Assembly: GCF_020386615.1 (NCBI RefSeq) | Contig: NZ_CP077769.1 | Coordinates: forward strand, 5,691,501 to 5,755,500 | Direction: 5' to 3' | Length of the DNA: 64,000 bases | Source: Chitinophaga pendula | Lineage (GTDB): Bacteria > Bacteroidota > Bacteroidia > Chitinophagales > Chitinophagaceae | Part shown: in pieces, positions 42,641-52,084 of the stretch | Numbering within the stretch: position 1 is the stretch's first letter | How the letters are laid out: every line of letters begins with the position of its first letter | The notes under the pieces: generated by a model | Database searches by the model: none | The model's input: the letters and a program-made list of their open reading frames with translations, nothing else | What the model was told of the DNA's origin: nothing | Translations under genes and position numbers: made by a program

Positions 42641-45600
42641 TGTATATCTGTTTGACCTTCTGTATTAAATTTAGAATTGGAATTACCTATTGGTATGATT
42701 TGGGAAGAACTCTGTATAGGCATCCCCTTACTCCTTTGAATCTCTTGCAAATTATTCAATATCAACTTATCCGCATTACTCGGTACAGACGTCCCCCCCG
42801 GATGAACGTGGTTAATCAAGTACGGTGTCCCATCTGAGAAACTAGGAATAGAAATTCTATCTTTTGTACCATAGATAGTACTATAATAACCGCCACTTTT
42901 TTGCTTAACAAATATCTGCGCTACTTCAACTCCTCCCAATTCGTTTGACAATACCCTCATAGCGTTTGTACTTAATGGCTTGTTAAAATTAGGAACTCCA
43001 TAATTAGCAGGTATCTTACTGAGGTTCTCTACAAATGTGCTGATGTATCCCCTCTCAAAATCTGTTAACGAGATATTTAATGCAACACTAGAAGTCCCAA
43101 ATAGTGCATTCTTTGCATTGCCCTCTCCTAGACTTCCAAGCTGTTTATTCCTTAAGTCCCTCGCTTCATCCTCAAATCTGGGAACTGATTTCCCGCCAAC
43201 CATTGTAGTATTTCGCAAATACTCTTCTCTCCTAAACTCTTCCGCCTGATTTATTTGCTCAATAGTACTTAACGGATTCCGTTCATTTACATAACCGGCC
43301 GCACTCACCCCATACCTGGCATATGGTGCCATAGGCATAGCGGTACCGCCTCCTAAAATAGGCCGCATTAGAGGACCTGCGGAAGGTGCTAATGCCGGTT
43401 CTGCACCATCTAAGTCAATAAATTTCGTGGGCGTATTTCCGGCGAACTGGTAAGGGCTATAATATGGATAGTCTTTAGTTAATGGATCAATGCTCAAGAA
43501 CTTTCCTACTCTCGGGTCGTAAATACGCATCCCATAATCCTGCTGATTACCTTGGCCCTTCACCTCATTATCATTCTCCTTCCCATTGAACCCATAACGA
43601 TAATCTCCCGTTCCATATGATCTTCCGGGCTGCAACATACCGAAAGGATAATAGTCCTGTGCAGAAGCGATTTCCGGTTCGTAATAGTCGATGGTGCCAT
43701 CTCCGTTAGCATCGATACCGCGACGGTTGTCAGTCATAACAGCCAGTACGTTACCCAGATGGTTGGACAGTTCATATCGCCTGTTACCAGATTGTCCCCA
43801 GATAGAAGTAGCATTTCCGCTGCCAACATTCATATTAGGTGTCCACATCCCTAAGTGACTACTACCGTAAAGGTGTTGCTCTTTCCAGTATTGCTGCGCG
43901 TCGCCATTTTTGTTGCCATAGATGGCGAGCACATTTCCTTGTGGGTCGCGGACATACCATTCTTTGTTTACCACTCCACCAGAGGAATACTCCTTGTATA
44001 TGCGGTTGCCCGCGGCATCATACCTATATAACAAAGAACTACCATCACTCTTCTGAATAGAACTGATCTTACCGTAGACGTTCCAATTGATGTTATTCAC
44101 TCCACCCTGTACATCTCGAACAAGATTGCCTATCTGGTCATAAATATAGTTATTATCTGACTGGCTATCCAAATCCACTGCGTAATTTCCGGCATTGACA
44201 GCATCACTGATACTGGCTAAACGATTGTTTATCAGCTTATTTCCACTCTTGTTATATTGATAAGTCAGGTTATCCATATCCAGCGGCATTCCGCTGGCAT
44301 TGGCGCCGTTACGTTTGTATTTCAGTATGTTACCATTACCGTCGTAGGAGATATCTTCTGCATAGGCTTCGGTTTGCTGTGCAGCGCCCCAATTCGTAAG
44401 GCCAGTCCCAATATTATGCTGCCGCATACGTGTCAGACGATTCAACTGGTCGTACCGATAGCTGTATCCTGTCAGCGCACCATTATTCAAACGATTGAGC
44501 CCCAGGGTGCTCCGGCTAATATTACCATTGTACAATGATTGCCCCGTCAGATCTCCCGATTGTGCCTGCCAACTTAAAGGGAATGCAGGTGCATTTGTAC
44601 CTCCGATTGGTCTATAATCCCCGTTAAAATAGTCCAGGCTGAAACTCATTGCATCCCTGGCAAAGGATGTCGGTCCATTAGGTCCATCTGTTCCCATTTC
44701 CGTATTGGGTTGCAGGTAATGCCCGTTCTGTCCCTTCAGCCATCCTTGGAGCGTATACGCATAGTCCAGTCGCTGGATGTTGCTAAGGTCCTGTCCTATT
44801 TCTGTTCTGGCCAGCGGGCCATGCAGATAGTATTGATAGTAAGCATCGGTGACAGGGTTACTTACTGTCCAGCCGTCACTGCTGGAGGACAGTATACCGC
44901 TACGCGCTTTTGTCAGACGATTCTCTGCATCATATTCATATTGGTAGAAGAACTGATCAGGTTTTCCTGACTGATAGCGAACCTTATTCACCTTGCCACT
45001 CACCAGGTCGTAGTTATAGTCAATCCGCTTCAGCTCTAGATCCTTCAGCTGCTGCCATAACGTCTTTACGTTACCCAAGGCATCATAACTGTAATAGCTA
45101 CCCTGTTCCTCTGCTCCTCCAACTGTAGGCTGGTAAGTGGTAGCAGCAACCCGCTTACGCAGGTTATCTTGTGAGATGCCCGTAACACCGGCCGGCATAT
45201 AGGCATTATCATAATAGGTACGGGTGACCTGAGAATTGTTGCCACTACCGAGGAAACTACTGATTATTCCTGGGTCATAAAAAGGTGTACCTACAGTAAG
45301 CCCACCGGCACCTACTTTCTCTCCCACTTCTGTCACGCGGCCTAAGGCGTCATAGCGTGTATAGCTATAAGTGCCAGTGTTGGCAGCCTGTTTCGCGTTG
45401 ACGGAAGCAAACAGTCTGCCGGCCTGATCATACCAGAAGTTACTACCGCCCGCATCCGGAGTCTGCTGTTGTACCACCTGATTCAGAGAGTGGTAGGCAT
45501 AGTTGGTTAATAGGCGGTGTTTGGGATATACCGGGGACAACTGTGTCTCTGTTGTTCCTTTGCCTTGCATCGTCGTCTGGCTTCCCTCAACAGGCGTGTT

Positions 45601-48600
45601 AAAGCGAGCCCAGTGTTGCAGTACCGGATTTAATGCTGCAAGGTAGCTGGCATTAATACCCAGACATTGCTCTCCGGCGTTGGCAGTAATCTCCGCCTGT
45701 GTCATCAGGCGGTTATACATACGTAATTGCTTGAGCGAAGAAAGCTGCTGCGGCCAGATCAAATTACCACTTCCATCCGGCCCCAATTCCCAACCGCAAC
45801 CTCCAGGAGGAGCATTCGTCGCCGCAGGGCAAAGCGTACCATTCACATATACACTAAATGGAATGCTATCAATATCTGCGCCTTGTAATACCAAATGAGT
45901 CCACTGTTTTAACGGCAACAACTGATTAATATCAACACTGACATTATTGGACAAGGTAATATCCGCTGTTTTGGCATCTACAGGTATCGTAGAATAGATA
46001 TCGATATTCAGGTAGCGGTCGTCGATACAGGCATTAAAAATATATTTACGATCCGTTGTCGTTACAAGTACCTGGTTCGCTCCCGGATCAGGACTATGCA
46101 ACCACATTTCCATAGACCTATTCGTACCGGACAACGTATTTGAAAACTGTTGCAACGATACGGCCGGATCAGTATTATTTGCGGGTCCTGTATAGTTACA
46201 GGTGGCAGGATCTTGATTTCTGGCAGCTTGTACCAAGCTCAATTCCTGATCGGTCAGCAACTCTACTCCTTCAGGTGGTACAGTACGAACCAGGTTGCCT
46301 GCCTGATCATAATAGTAGAGGGTAAAATGATATAACCGCTGTGCTGTTGTAATATTTACCGCTGACTTGGTAGTAGCACAGACGTTCACATACTGACGGC
46401 TGAAATCCTGCCGAACAGAATCAATATATTTTGCATACACCCTACGACCTTGTGCTACGGCACCTTCTGCCAGACTCACCAGGCAAGCATAAGGATCTGC
46501 ATCCTGACTAGTAAAAAATGGCTGGTTACATAACGTAGCTGTTGAAGAACTCGCTAATTGTACTGCATAGGTCTCATAATCAGCATAACCTAGCGAAAAT
46601 CCCCATCTATGATTGAGATAGGTCGTAAATACTCTTTTGTAATTTGGATGTCCAGCATTAAGATCACTCCAACCTTCCTGATTAAATGCAGTTACCGCAG
46701 CAGTATATTCCTGGCCATTAATGCATCCCTTTTTCCCATCTACAAATACCGGCAGACGAATTTCCTTTTCAAGAAGATATCGGCAGTTAGTACATCCTTT
46801 AAGCAAAACATCTAGTTCTGCAGACATAATGTTCATAGCTGTACCAAAACGATTTGTGAGATACGCATAAAATGTCCCACCAATATTCTGGCTTTGCTGA
46901 TCCTGTTTAAGTGCATTCAATCTTGCACAAATCTCTGGGCTGGTAAACCCGGCTTGAGTTTGTGCAGTCTGTGGATTAACCTGAAATGGATATGGAGATT
47001 CCTGTAGCCAAGGATTGCATATCATACTCCAGGAAGATATCCCTAACACATTTTTCAGTACAGCCTTGAAAGTACTATAATTTGGTGCAGAAGGATCTGT
47101 TGTGCTGGCACCGTTTGGATGCATTATATCTCCTCCTCGCTTACACACTGCCAGCAATTGGCTTTCAAGAAGACTAATTGTCGCCTGACTTACTCCTCGA
47201 GCATTAAAGTAATCAGCTAATTGTGCCTTCCGCTCTGAAATGTTTTTAGCGCAAGCGGAATCCAACTGTTGGCTCAATAGTTTCCCATATTCCAGCTTCA
47301 GATTGGTGGTATCTGTATTGATATTATCATAGTTGATAATTGGTTCCCGGGGTATCTTTGTCTGGTAAATTACCTTTTCCGGAGTATCCGCAATATTACC
47401 CACAGGATTACAGGGATTCACATCACCGCCGTTGCAAGAGGTATAGCGCCTCGTGATTTCACCAGATGGGCCAATTACATAAGAGGCTACGTTTTTATTG
47501 CGAAGATTTGCAGTGGTGAATATCCGGCTTTGCTCTATCAAATCATAACTACCCGTTGTAAGATTATTATAATCAAGATTATATATTTCAACACCGGCGG
47601 CACCACCAGGTTCATGGTTCTGCGCTTCGATTTTTATCCTATGCGCACCTGCGGAAAGCTGTATTGGCAACATCAACCAGCCAGTATAATTCTCCTGTGG
47701 AGCATGTCCTCCCATTGAGTATATGAACTTTCCATCAACATATATATTTATATAATTCTTCGCTGCAAAACCAATATAATATGTCTTTGTGGAAGGAGCC
47801 GTAAAGCACGCATCTAAGCCCTTCCAATTTCTACTTTGAGACAACCAGCCCCAGCCAATACCAACTCTATTCAACACACTACAGTTAACAGTTTTATCTT
47901 CACTACAATTACCCCAATAACCATAACCAGCATTCGTTACGACCTGCCCGTTTGCATCAAGAAAGAAAGCTCCATTGAACGTATAATTTTCATCCCAGGC
48001 AGACTGAATTATCTTTAATGAATCGGCGGTATTCTCTATCACACCACCTTTACAATTACCAGGACTATCCGGAGAATACGGTTGGCCGACCTGGGGTTGC
48101 GCTCCACAGTAGAACTCATTTTGTCTGGCGTACTGATAATATTTTGCTTTCAGATCAAAATAGATGTCGCGGTAAGCAGTCCATTCCCTGTCAGGAATGC
48201 GACAAGAAGCAACAGGGCTGCAGTTATTCCACTTATCATTTATATTACTATTCGTATTGCCTCTGTCATCTGCGCAGTACAGAGAATAAGCCACGAATGC
48301 AGTTACACTTTTAGTTACCAGACGACTATCGTACCTTTTGAGTATACGATCGGAATAGAATAACAGATCATTCCTGAAATCAGATGCATATCCACTACCA
48401 TTTCCATTAAAAAATGGATCTGCAGACATTAGCCAATCTGCTACAGCAGCATTATAATTATATCCGGGTAGAACAACAGGAATATCAGTTACTTTTTCTG
48501 CCAGCATTTTGACTTTTTCATCCCATGCGTAATAAGATGTGTTACTCTGACAGAACCTTAGCGCACAATATTCGGGATGATATTCTTTGAACCTGGACGC

Positions 48601-51231
48601 CCATTCCGGTTTCCAGTACTTAATTAACATTCCGATAGTAAACGATGGGTCATAAGGGGAAGTTACCTCTCCATCGATAATCAAACTTTCTGCCTCATAA
48701 TCTACATTACCAGGATTTCTTTCGGGGAATTTTATACGCCAATATTTATTTAAAATATTTGTCGGTATTTCCAAAGGCGCAGCGCCATCAAACAATGCGT
48801 ATTGTCCACCGGGGCTAACATCGTCCAATATCTGCTTTTCCAGCGTAACACAGGGAGAAGGAACGCAGGATTGGCGTAATGCAGTACAGTTATTACTTAA
48901 TGCAGTATACAAACCATCTGCCCAACCAGTGAATACGGCATCATTTACCGGCATCTCTGGCCAGACTGTAAGTACTTTTTCTTTCAATCGCTGCAAAAAA
49001 TTTGCCCTTTCACCCAAAGACTGCCGACAGGTCTTACAGTCACCAAAACAACCAGTAAAATCAATTGCCTTCAACTGGTCCATCACCATTTGCAACTCCG
49101 TCTTCAGGTTGGTATTACGTTGAATAAAATCATTGGTATAATCACGAATTACATCGGGAGAAAGCGACAATTCGAAAGTGACATAGTATTCACCTATTTT
49201 CAAAAGATCAACCCCGAAATTACCGGTTGCCGTAGCAGGAGCATTACAATTACTGAGGAGACTACCTATCTGTATCGGTTGAGCAGTATTATATACCTGA
49301 TTTTTACAATCATCATACATACTGATACGTAATTCATAATAACAATTGCTGCAGATATTCACACCGTTCTGACTATAGTTTTTCACCAACTGTTGAATAC
49401 TATACTCTAAGTTAGCCGTACCTATCAGGGAAGAGAGATAGGTTGTAGTGCCCGTCAGTTTCAATGTAGCATTATCAAATACAAACTGCTCAGGCTCCAG
49501 CAAACGGGATTTTCTGGTAACATTATCTCTTATTGTAGAAATTTTATCTGTGGCCAAGGGCACTTCCCCCGCTAACGCAGTTGCAATTACTTTACCAGCA
49601 GCATCCTTGTAGCTCACGCTCACCTGGCTATTGGGATCGACTACCATTTCTTTTGTGTAGTGATTAGCTAATCCAACATCGTTACCAAACAGTTGGTCCA
49701 GCTCCCACGACTCCGGTTTGCCATAGTAATATCTCGTTGCTTTATTCTCCGTCAGGTCTGCACTGGGTTGTAATTGATTACCAACACCTCCTTGTACAGC
49801 TATCCTTCCTGTATTATCTGGAGTATAACGTGTTACGGCAAACGGATAGCCTTCAGCGGCTGGAATATACTTATTAACCCCTGCCGCATTAAGAAAATCA
49901 TTATTAGACGAATAATAACGTGCTGCACCTCCAGTGGGATCCATCATCTGTGGCTTAACTACACAAAACCCTGTTGCCCCGTTGTAAATATTCTTAAAGT
50001 TATAGGGTTGCTTATTAAGGTTGAGACTCTGACTTACGTAATAAGTGAGGTTCGGCGAATTTACCGGCGCAGGAAGTACAGTCGCCGCAGGACGGCCAAA
50101 CTCATCATATATTGTCTCCTGTACAACGGCAATCCCCGACGTATTGCTGAGTGTAGTAGACTGGCGATTTCGCCCGGAGCCATCAAAATAACTGACTACT
50201 TCTTTCTTTTTGCCATCTTCTGCATAGGTAGCGGCATACTGCCAGTTCATCCCCGGCTGATGCCGTAGAGTCGTTAGTTCTACCACACCCTGCTCTACCG
50301 TTCCCTGATTATTGAACTTATAGTTCCACGGGCCTTCTATACGATTATTGTTGGCATCGTAATTAACCACTCTCATGCGAAACAGGAGATATTTGGTATC
50401 ATGGATCAATGACACCCTAAAACTTTCTTGTTGAACAGTAACCCTTGAGGCGTTATTGCGCATCATTAATGCCATTAGGTCATCTGTCCTGTTTGCCTGC
50501 GTATTCAACAACCTTCCGTTGTCAGACTCATCATCAATAAATGTCCACTCAATATCATAAGCATCTGCACCTGTTATTGTCCCCCAGATAAGATCTACAG
50601 CATATGGAGTTTGATTAAAAGCACGTGCAGCCACACCTCCATTATTTCCTGATGAGCCACCATCTGTCACCGGTACAACGTAAGGTATCACCTCCTTAGA
50701 CTTCAAGGTATATGTACGGTCTACAATTATCTGAGATTTCAGCTGTAGTACAGACGGTGTCTTTCCATCTCCTCCTTCATTCTTAATATCATTAATAGTA
50801 ATTTTCACCTGATGTCCATTCAGGAACTCATATAATGTACTACGCTGATACACAGCACCGGAGTCCGGGCTAAAGTTAATTTTCAGTGGAATATGATCTT
50901 TGACGATAGGTTCCCGCTGATCCGGCTGGCTCCAATATTCTATCTTCAGATCAAGTTCACAGCTGAAAGCTTTGGTCAATGCGACAGTAGTGTCTGTAAA
51001 TAACTCAAAGGTTACAATATTTGTGACCCGTGCATTACGGATATCATTCCAGCTCCAGGAGGGGTTTCTGAACTTCTCATCTCTCACAAGTAAAGTATCT
51101 CCTTTCTTCAGTTTGCCCCTCAGCATATGTTGATAAGGCTCCACCCCTGCTGATACGTGCATGTATAACAGTACGAAAAAGGGGATCAATAATAATTTAA
51201 TAACGGGTCTATATTTGAACGGACGCATCAT
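42625..51231 (-). CDS. Full-length exported Rhs protein with JAMM metallopeptidase tip
   Basis: A 2868-aa protein. Signal peptide at about 1-29 (MMRPFKYRPVIKLLLIPFFV...). A DUF6443-like segment at about 310-400 (VVSYFDGSGRNRQSTTLS). A PA14-like domain at about 1080-1220. A LamG/concanavalin-like domain at about 1690-1845. YD/Rhs repeats at about 1900-2590, ending in the hyperconserved NGKENDNEVKG and YDPRVGKFLSIDPLTKDY junction. The tip (about 2615-2868) has a JAMM/JAB zinc motif: H2808-x-H2810-P-x6-S2818-x2-D2821 (HVHPGGTSVPSNAD), with E2764 or E2769 as the acidic partner. The tip should be a metallo-isopeptidase/peptidase. The Sec signal means export differs from T6SS-delivered Rhs proteins. 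The immunity gene overlaps the 3' end. Confidence 0.88.
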   Translation of the reverse strand: MMRPFKYRPVIKLLLIPFFVLLYMHVSAGVEPYQHMLRGKLKKGDTLLVRDEKFRNPSWSWNDIRNARVTNIVTFELFTDTTVALTKAFSCELDLKIEYWSQPDQREPIVKDHIPLKINFSPDSGAVYQRSTLYEFLNGHQVKITINDIKNEGGDGKTPSVLQLKSQIIVDRTYTLKSKEVIPYVVPVTDGGSSGNNGGVAARAFNQTPYAVDLIWGTITGADAYDIEWTFIDDESDNGRLLNTQANRTDDLMALMMRNNASRVTVQQESFRVSLIHDTKYLLFRMRVVNYDANNNRIEGPWNYKFNNQGTVEQGVVELTTLRHQPGMNWQYAATYAEDGKKKEVVSYFDGSGRNRQSTTLSNTSGIAVVQETIYDEFGRPAATVLPAPVNSPNLTYYVSQSLNLNKQPYNFKNIYNGATGFCVVKPQMMDPTGGAARYYSSNNDFLNAAGVNKYIPAAEGYPFAVTRYTPDNTGRIAVQGGVGNQLQPSADLTENKATRYYYGKPESWELDQLFGNDVGLANHYTKEMVVDPNSQVSVSYKDAAGKVIATALAGEVPLATDKISTIRDNVTRKSRLLEPEQFVFDNATLKLTGTTTYLSSLIGTANLEYSIQQLVKNYSQNGVNICSNCYYELRISMYDDCKNQVYNTAQPIQIGSLLSNCNAPATATGNFGVDLLKIGEYYVTFELSLSPDVIRDYTNDFIQRNTNLKTELQMVMDQLKAIDFTGCFGDCKTCRQSLGERANFLQRLKEKVLTVWPEMPVNDAVFTGWADGLYTALSNNCTALRQSCVPSPCVTLEKQILDDVSPGGQYALFDGAAPLEIPTNILNKYWRIKFPERNPGNVDYEAESLIIDGEVTSPYDPSFTIGMLIKYWKPEWASRFKEYHPEYCALRFCQSNTSYYAWDEKVKMLAEKVTDIPVVLPGYNYNAAVADWLMSADPFFNGNGSGYASDFRNDLLFYSDRILKRYDSRLVTKSVTAFVAYSLYCADDRGNTNSNINDKWNNCSPVASCRIPDREWTAYRDIYFDLKAKYYQYARQNEFYCGAQPQVGQPYSPDSPGNCKGGVIENTADSLKIIQSAWDENYTFNGAFFLDANGQVVTNAGYGYWGNCSEDKTVNCSVLNRVGIGWGWLSQSRNWKGLDACFTAPSTKTYYIGFAAKNYINIYVDGKFIYSMGGHAPQENYTGWLMLPIQLSAGAHRIKIEAQNHEPGGAAGVEIYNLDYNNLTTGSYDLIEQSRIFTTANLRNKNVASYVIGPSGEITRRYTSCNGGDVNPCNPVGNIADTPEKVIYQTKIPREPIINYDNINTDTTNLKLEYGKLLSQQLDSACAKNISERKAQLADYFNARGVSQATISLLESQLLAVCKRGGDIMHPNGASTTDPSAPNYSTFKAVLKNVLGISSWSMICNPWLQESPYPFQVNPQTAQTQAGFTSPEICARLNALKQDQQSQNIGGTFYAYLTNRFGTAMNIMSAELDVLLKGCTNCRYLLEKEIRLPVFVDGKKGCINGQEYTAAVTAFNQEGWSDLNAGHPNYKRVFTTYLNHRWGFSLGYADYETYAVQLASSSTATLCNQPFFTSQDADPYACLVSLAEGAVAQGRRVYAKYIDSVRQDFSRQYVNVCATTKSAVNITTAQRLYHFTLYYYDQAGNLVRTVPPEGVELLTDQELSLVQAARNQDPATCNYTGPANNTDPAVSLQQFSNTLSGTNRSMEMWLHSPDPGANQVLVTTTDRKYIFNACIDDRYLNIDIYSTIPVDAKTADITLSNNVSVDINQLLPLKQWTHLVLQGADIDSIPFSVYVNGTLCPAATNAPPGGCGWELGPDGSGNLIWPQQLSSLKQLRMYNRLMTQAEITANAGEQCLGINASYLAALNPVLQHWARFNTPVEGSQTTMQGKGTTETQLSPVYPKHRLLTNYAYHSLNQVVQQQTPDAGGSNFWYDQAGRLFASVNAKQAANTGTYSYTRYDALGRVTEVGEKVGAGGLTVGTPFYDPGIISSFLGSGNNSQVTRTYYDNAYMPAGVTGISQDNLRKRVAATTYQPTVGGAEEQGSYYSYDALGNVKTLWQQLKDLELKRIDYNYDLVSGKVNKVRYQSGKPDQFFYQYEYDAENRLTKARSGILSSSSDGWTVSNPVTDAYYQYYLHGPLARTEIGQDLSNIQRLDYAYTLQGWLKGQNGHYLQPNTEMGTDGPNGPTSFARDAMSFSLDYFNGDYRPIGGTNAPAFPLSWQAQSGDLTGQSLYNGNISRSTLGLNRLNNGALTGYSYRYDQLNRLTRMRQHNIGTGLTNWGAAQQTEAYAEDISYDGNGNILKYKRNGANASGMPLDMDNLTYQYNKSGNKLINNRLASISDAVNAGNYAVDLDSQSDNNYIYDQIGNLVRDVQGGVNNINWNVYGKISSIQKSDGSSLLYRYDAAGNRIYKEYSSGGVVNKEWYVRDPQGNVLAIYGNKNGDAQQYWKEQHLYGSSHLGMWTPNMNVGSGNATSIWGQSGNRRYELSNHLGNVLAVMTDNRRGIDANGDGTIDYYEPEIASAQDYYPFGMLQPGRSYGTGDYRYGFNGKENDNEVKGQGNQQDYGMRIYDPRVGKFLSIDPLTKDYPYYSPYQFAGNTPTKFIDLDGAEPALAPSAGPLMRPILGGGTAMPMAPYARYGVSAAGYVNERNPLSTIEQINQAEEFRREEYLRNTTMVGGKSVPRFEDEARDLRNKQLGSLGEGNAKNALFGTSSVALNISLTDFERGYISTFVENLSKIPANYGVPNFNKPLSTNAMRVLSNELGGVEVAQIFVKQKSGGYYSTIYGTKDRISIPSFSDGTPYLINHVHPGGTSVPSNADKLILNNLQEIQRSKGMPIQSSSQIIPIGNSNSKFNTEGQTDIQWKKK
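43484..43602 (-). repeat. 119-bp Rhs junction repeat, copy I (in the full-length gene)
   Basis: The copy inside the full-length Rhs gene. Same length as copies II and III; similarity falls away at its left edge, where the three tips diverge. Confidence 0.9.
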
Positions 51232-51253
51232 CGTTATAGGTATTGGAATGGAA

Positions 51254-52084
51254 TTAATTCATATTTCCCATGTGGATCACTTCATATCCGGTCAACTGGG
51301 CAGATGGCACTACGTGGCCATTCTTATTTTTCAACCAGCTATAAACTGCTGGCATCTTTTCTGTAACATGCTCGAGTTCCCATTGATCAAACCGAACAGT
51401 TATCGTCTTATCCTTTTCTGCGCTCTCCGGTTCATCCATATCCGACAGGCGCATAAAGACTTGCTTCATTCTCAGGGTATGAGGATCGAAAGTCACCGCA
51501 TACTCTTTGCAATTAATATGTGTTTCACGCAGCAACCTGATGACAGCCGTACCGTTAATCACAGTTCTGGTAACCTTATACCCATCTCCTTGCACCATAT
51601 TCCTCAAACTATCGGAAGAGATCCTGAATGGCATAGTCATAGCTTTGGGACCAGACAAAAAAATCTTCTTCACCCCATGATTAACAGTAACAAAATGTTC
51701 GGGCGAAGCATACATTTCCTGATCTGCCAGCTGACAATACATTTCTGCTCCTTTCACGTGGTAGGCAAACACAGTATTCACTACGTTACTGCTGTCGCGT
51801 GGATCTGTAGTATTTACAATACCCTTCATATAAAAAGTCTTCACGCTATCTAACTGTCTGTAAACGCTAGCCAGTTCATTTAATATCTCTTCATCTTTCA
51901 TGCGATCGAGCTGAACATCCGCTATTGAATCCAGACTACTCCTTTCTCTATTTTTCATCCAGTCGCCATGCTGTTTGGATGCCCATACAGTCATAGCAAT
52001 AACAGCAACCAACATAAATGGGATGAGCACCTTTATAAATCTCATATTTGTCTTCTTACTTTTCATTACTTCTGTTTTACTCAT
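51254..52084 (-). CDS. Membrane-anchored envelope protein of the Rhs operon, unknown function
   Basis: A 276-aa protein with a short cytoplasmic N-terminus, one membrane helix (FIKVLIPFMLVAVIAMTVWA, about 17-36), a charged coiled-coil-like stretch (residues about 45-80) and a periplasmic domain of about 190 residues with beta-rich character (YAVTFDPHTLRMKQVFMRLS). The beta-rich domain faintly resembles the lipoprotein-localisation (LolA) fold, but I cannot confirm this. Its ATG overlaps the stop of the 2197-aa protein by one base (TAATG), and the Rhs gene follows 22 nt later, so it lies in the middle of the operon. A chaperone or assembly role for the Rhs protein is a guess. Confidence 0.7.
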   Translation of the reverse strand: MSKTEVMKSKKTNMRFIKVLIPFMLVAVIAMTVWASKQHGDWMKNRERSSLDSIADVQLDRMKDEEILNELASVYRQLDSVKTFYMKGIVNTTDPRDSSNVVNTVFAYHVKGAEMYCQLADQEMYASPEHFVTVNHGVKKIFLSGPKAMTMPFRISSDSLRNMVQGDGYKVTRTVINGTAVIRLLRETHINCKEYAVTFDPHTLRMKQVFMRLSDMDEPESAEKDKTITVRFDQWELEHVTEKMPAVYSWLKNKNGHVVPSAQLTGYEVIHMGNMN

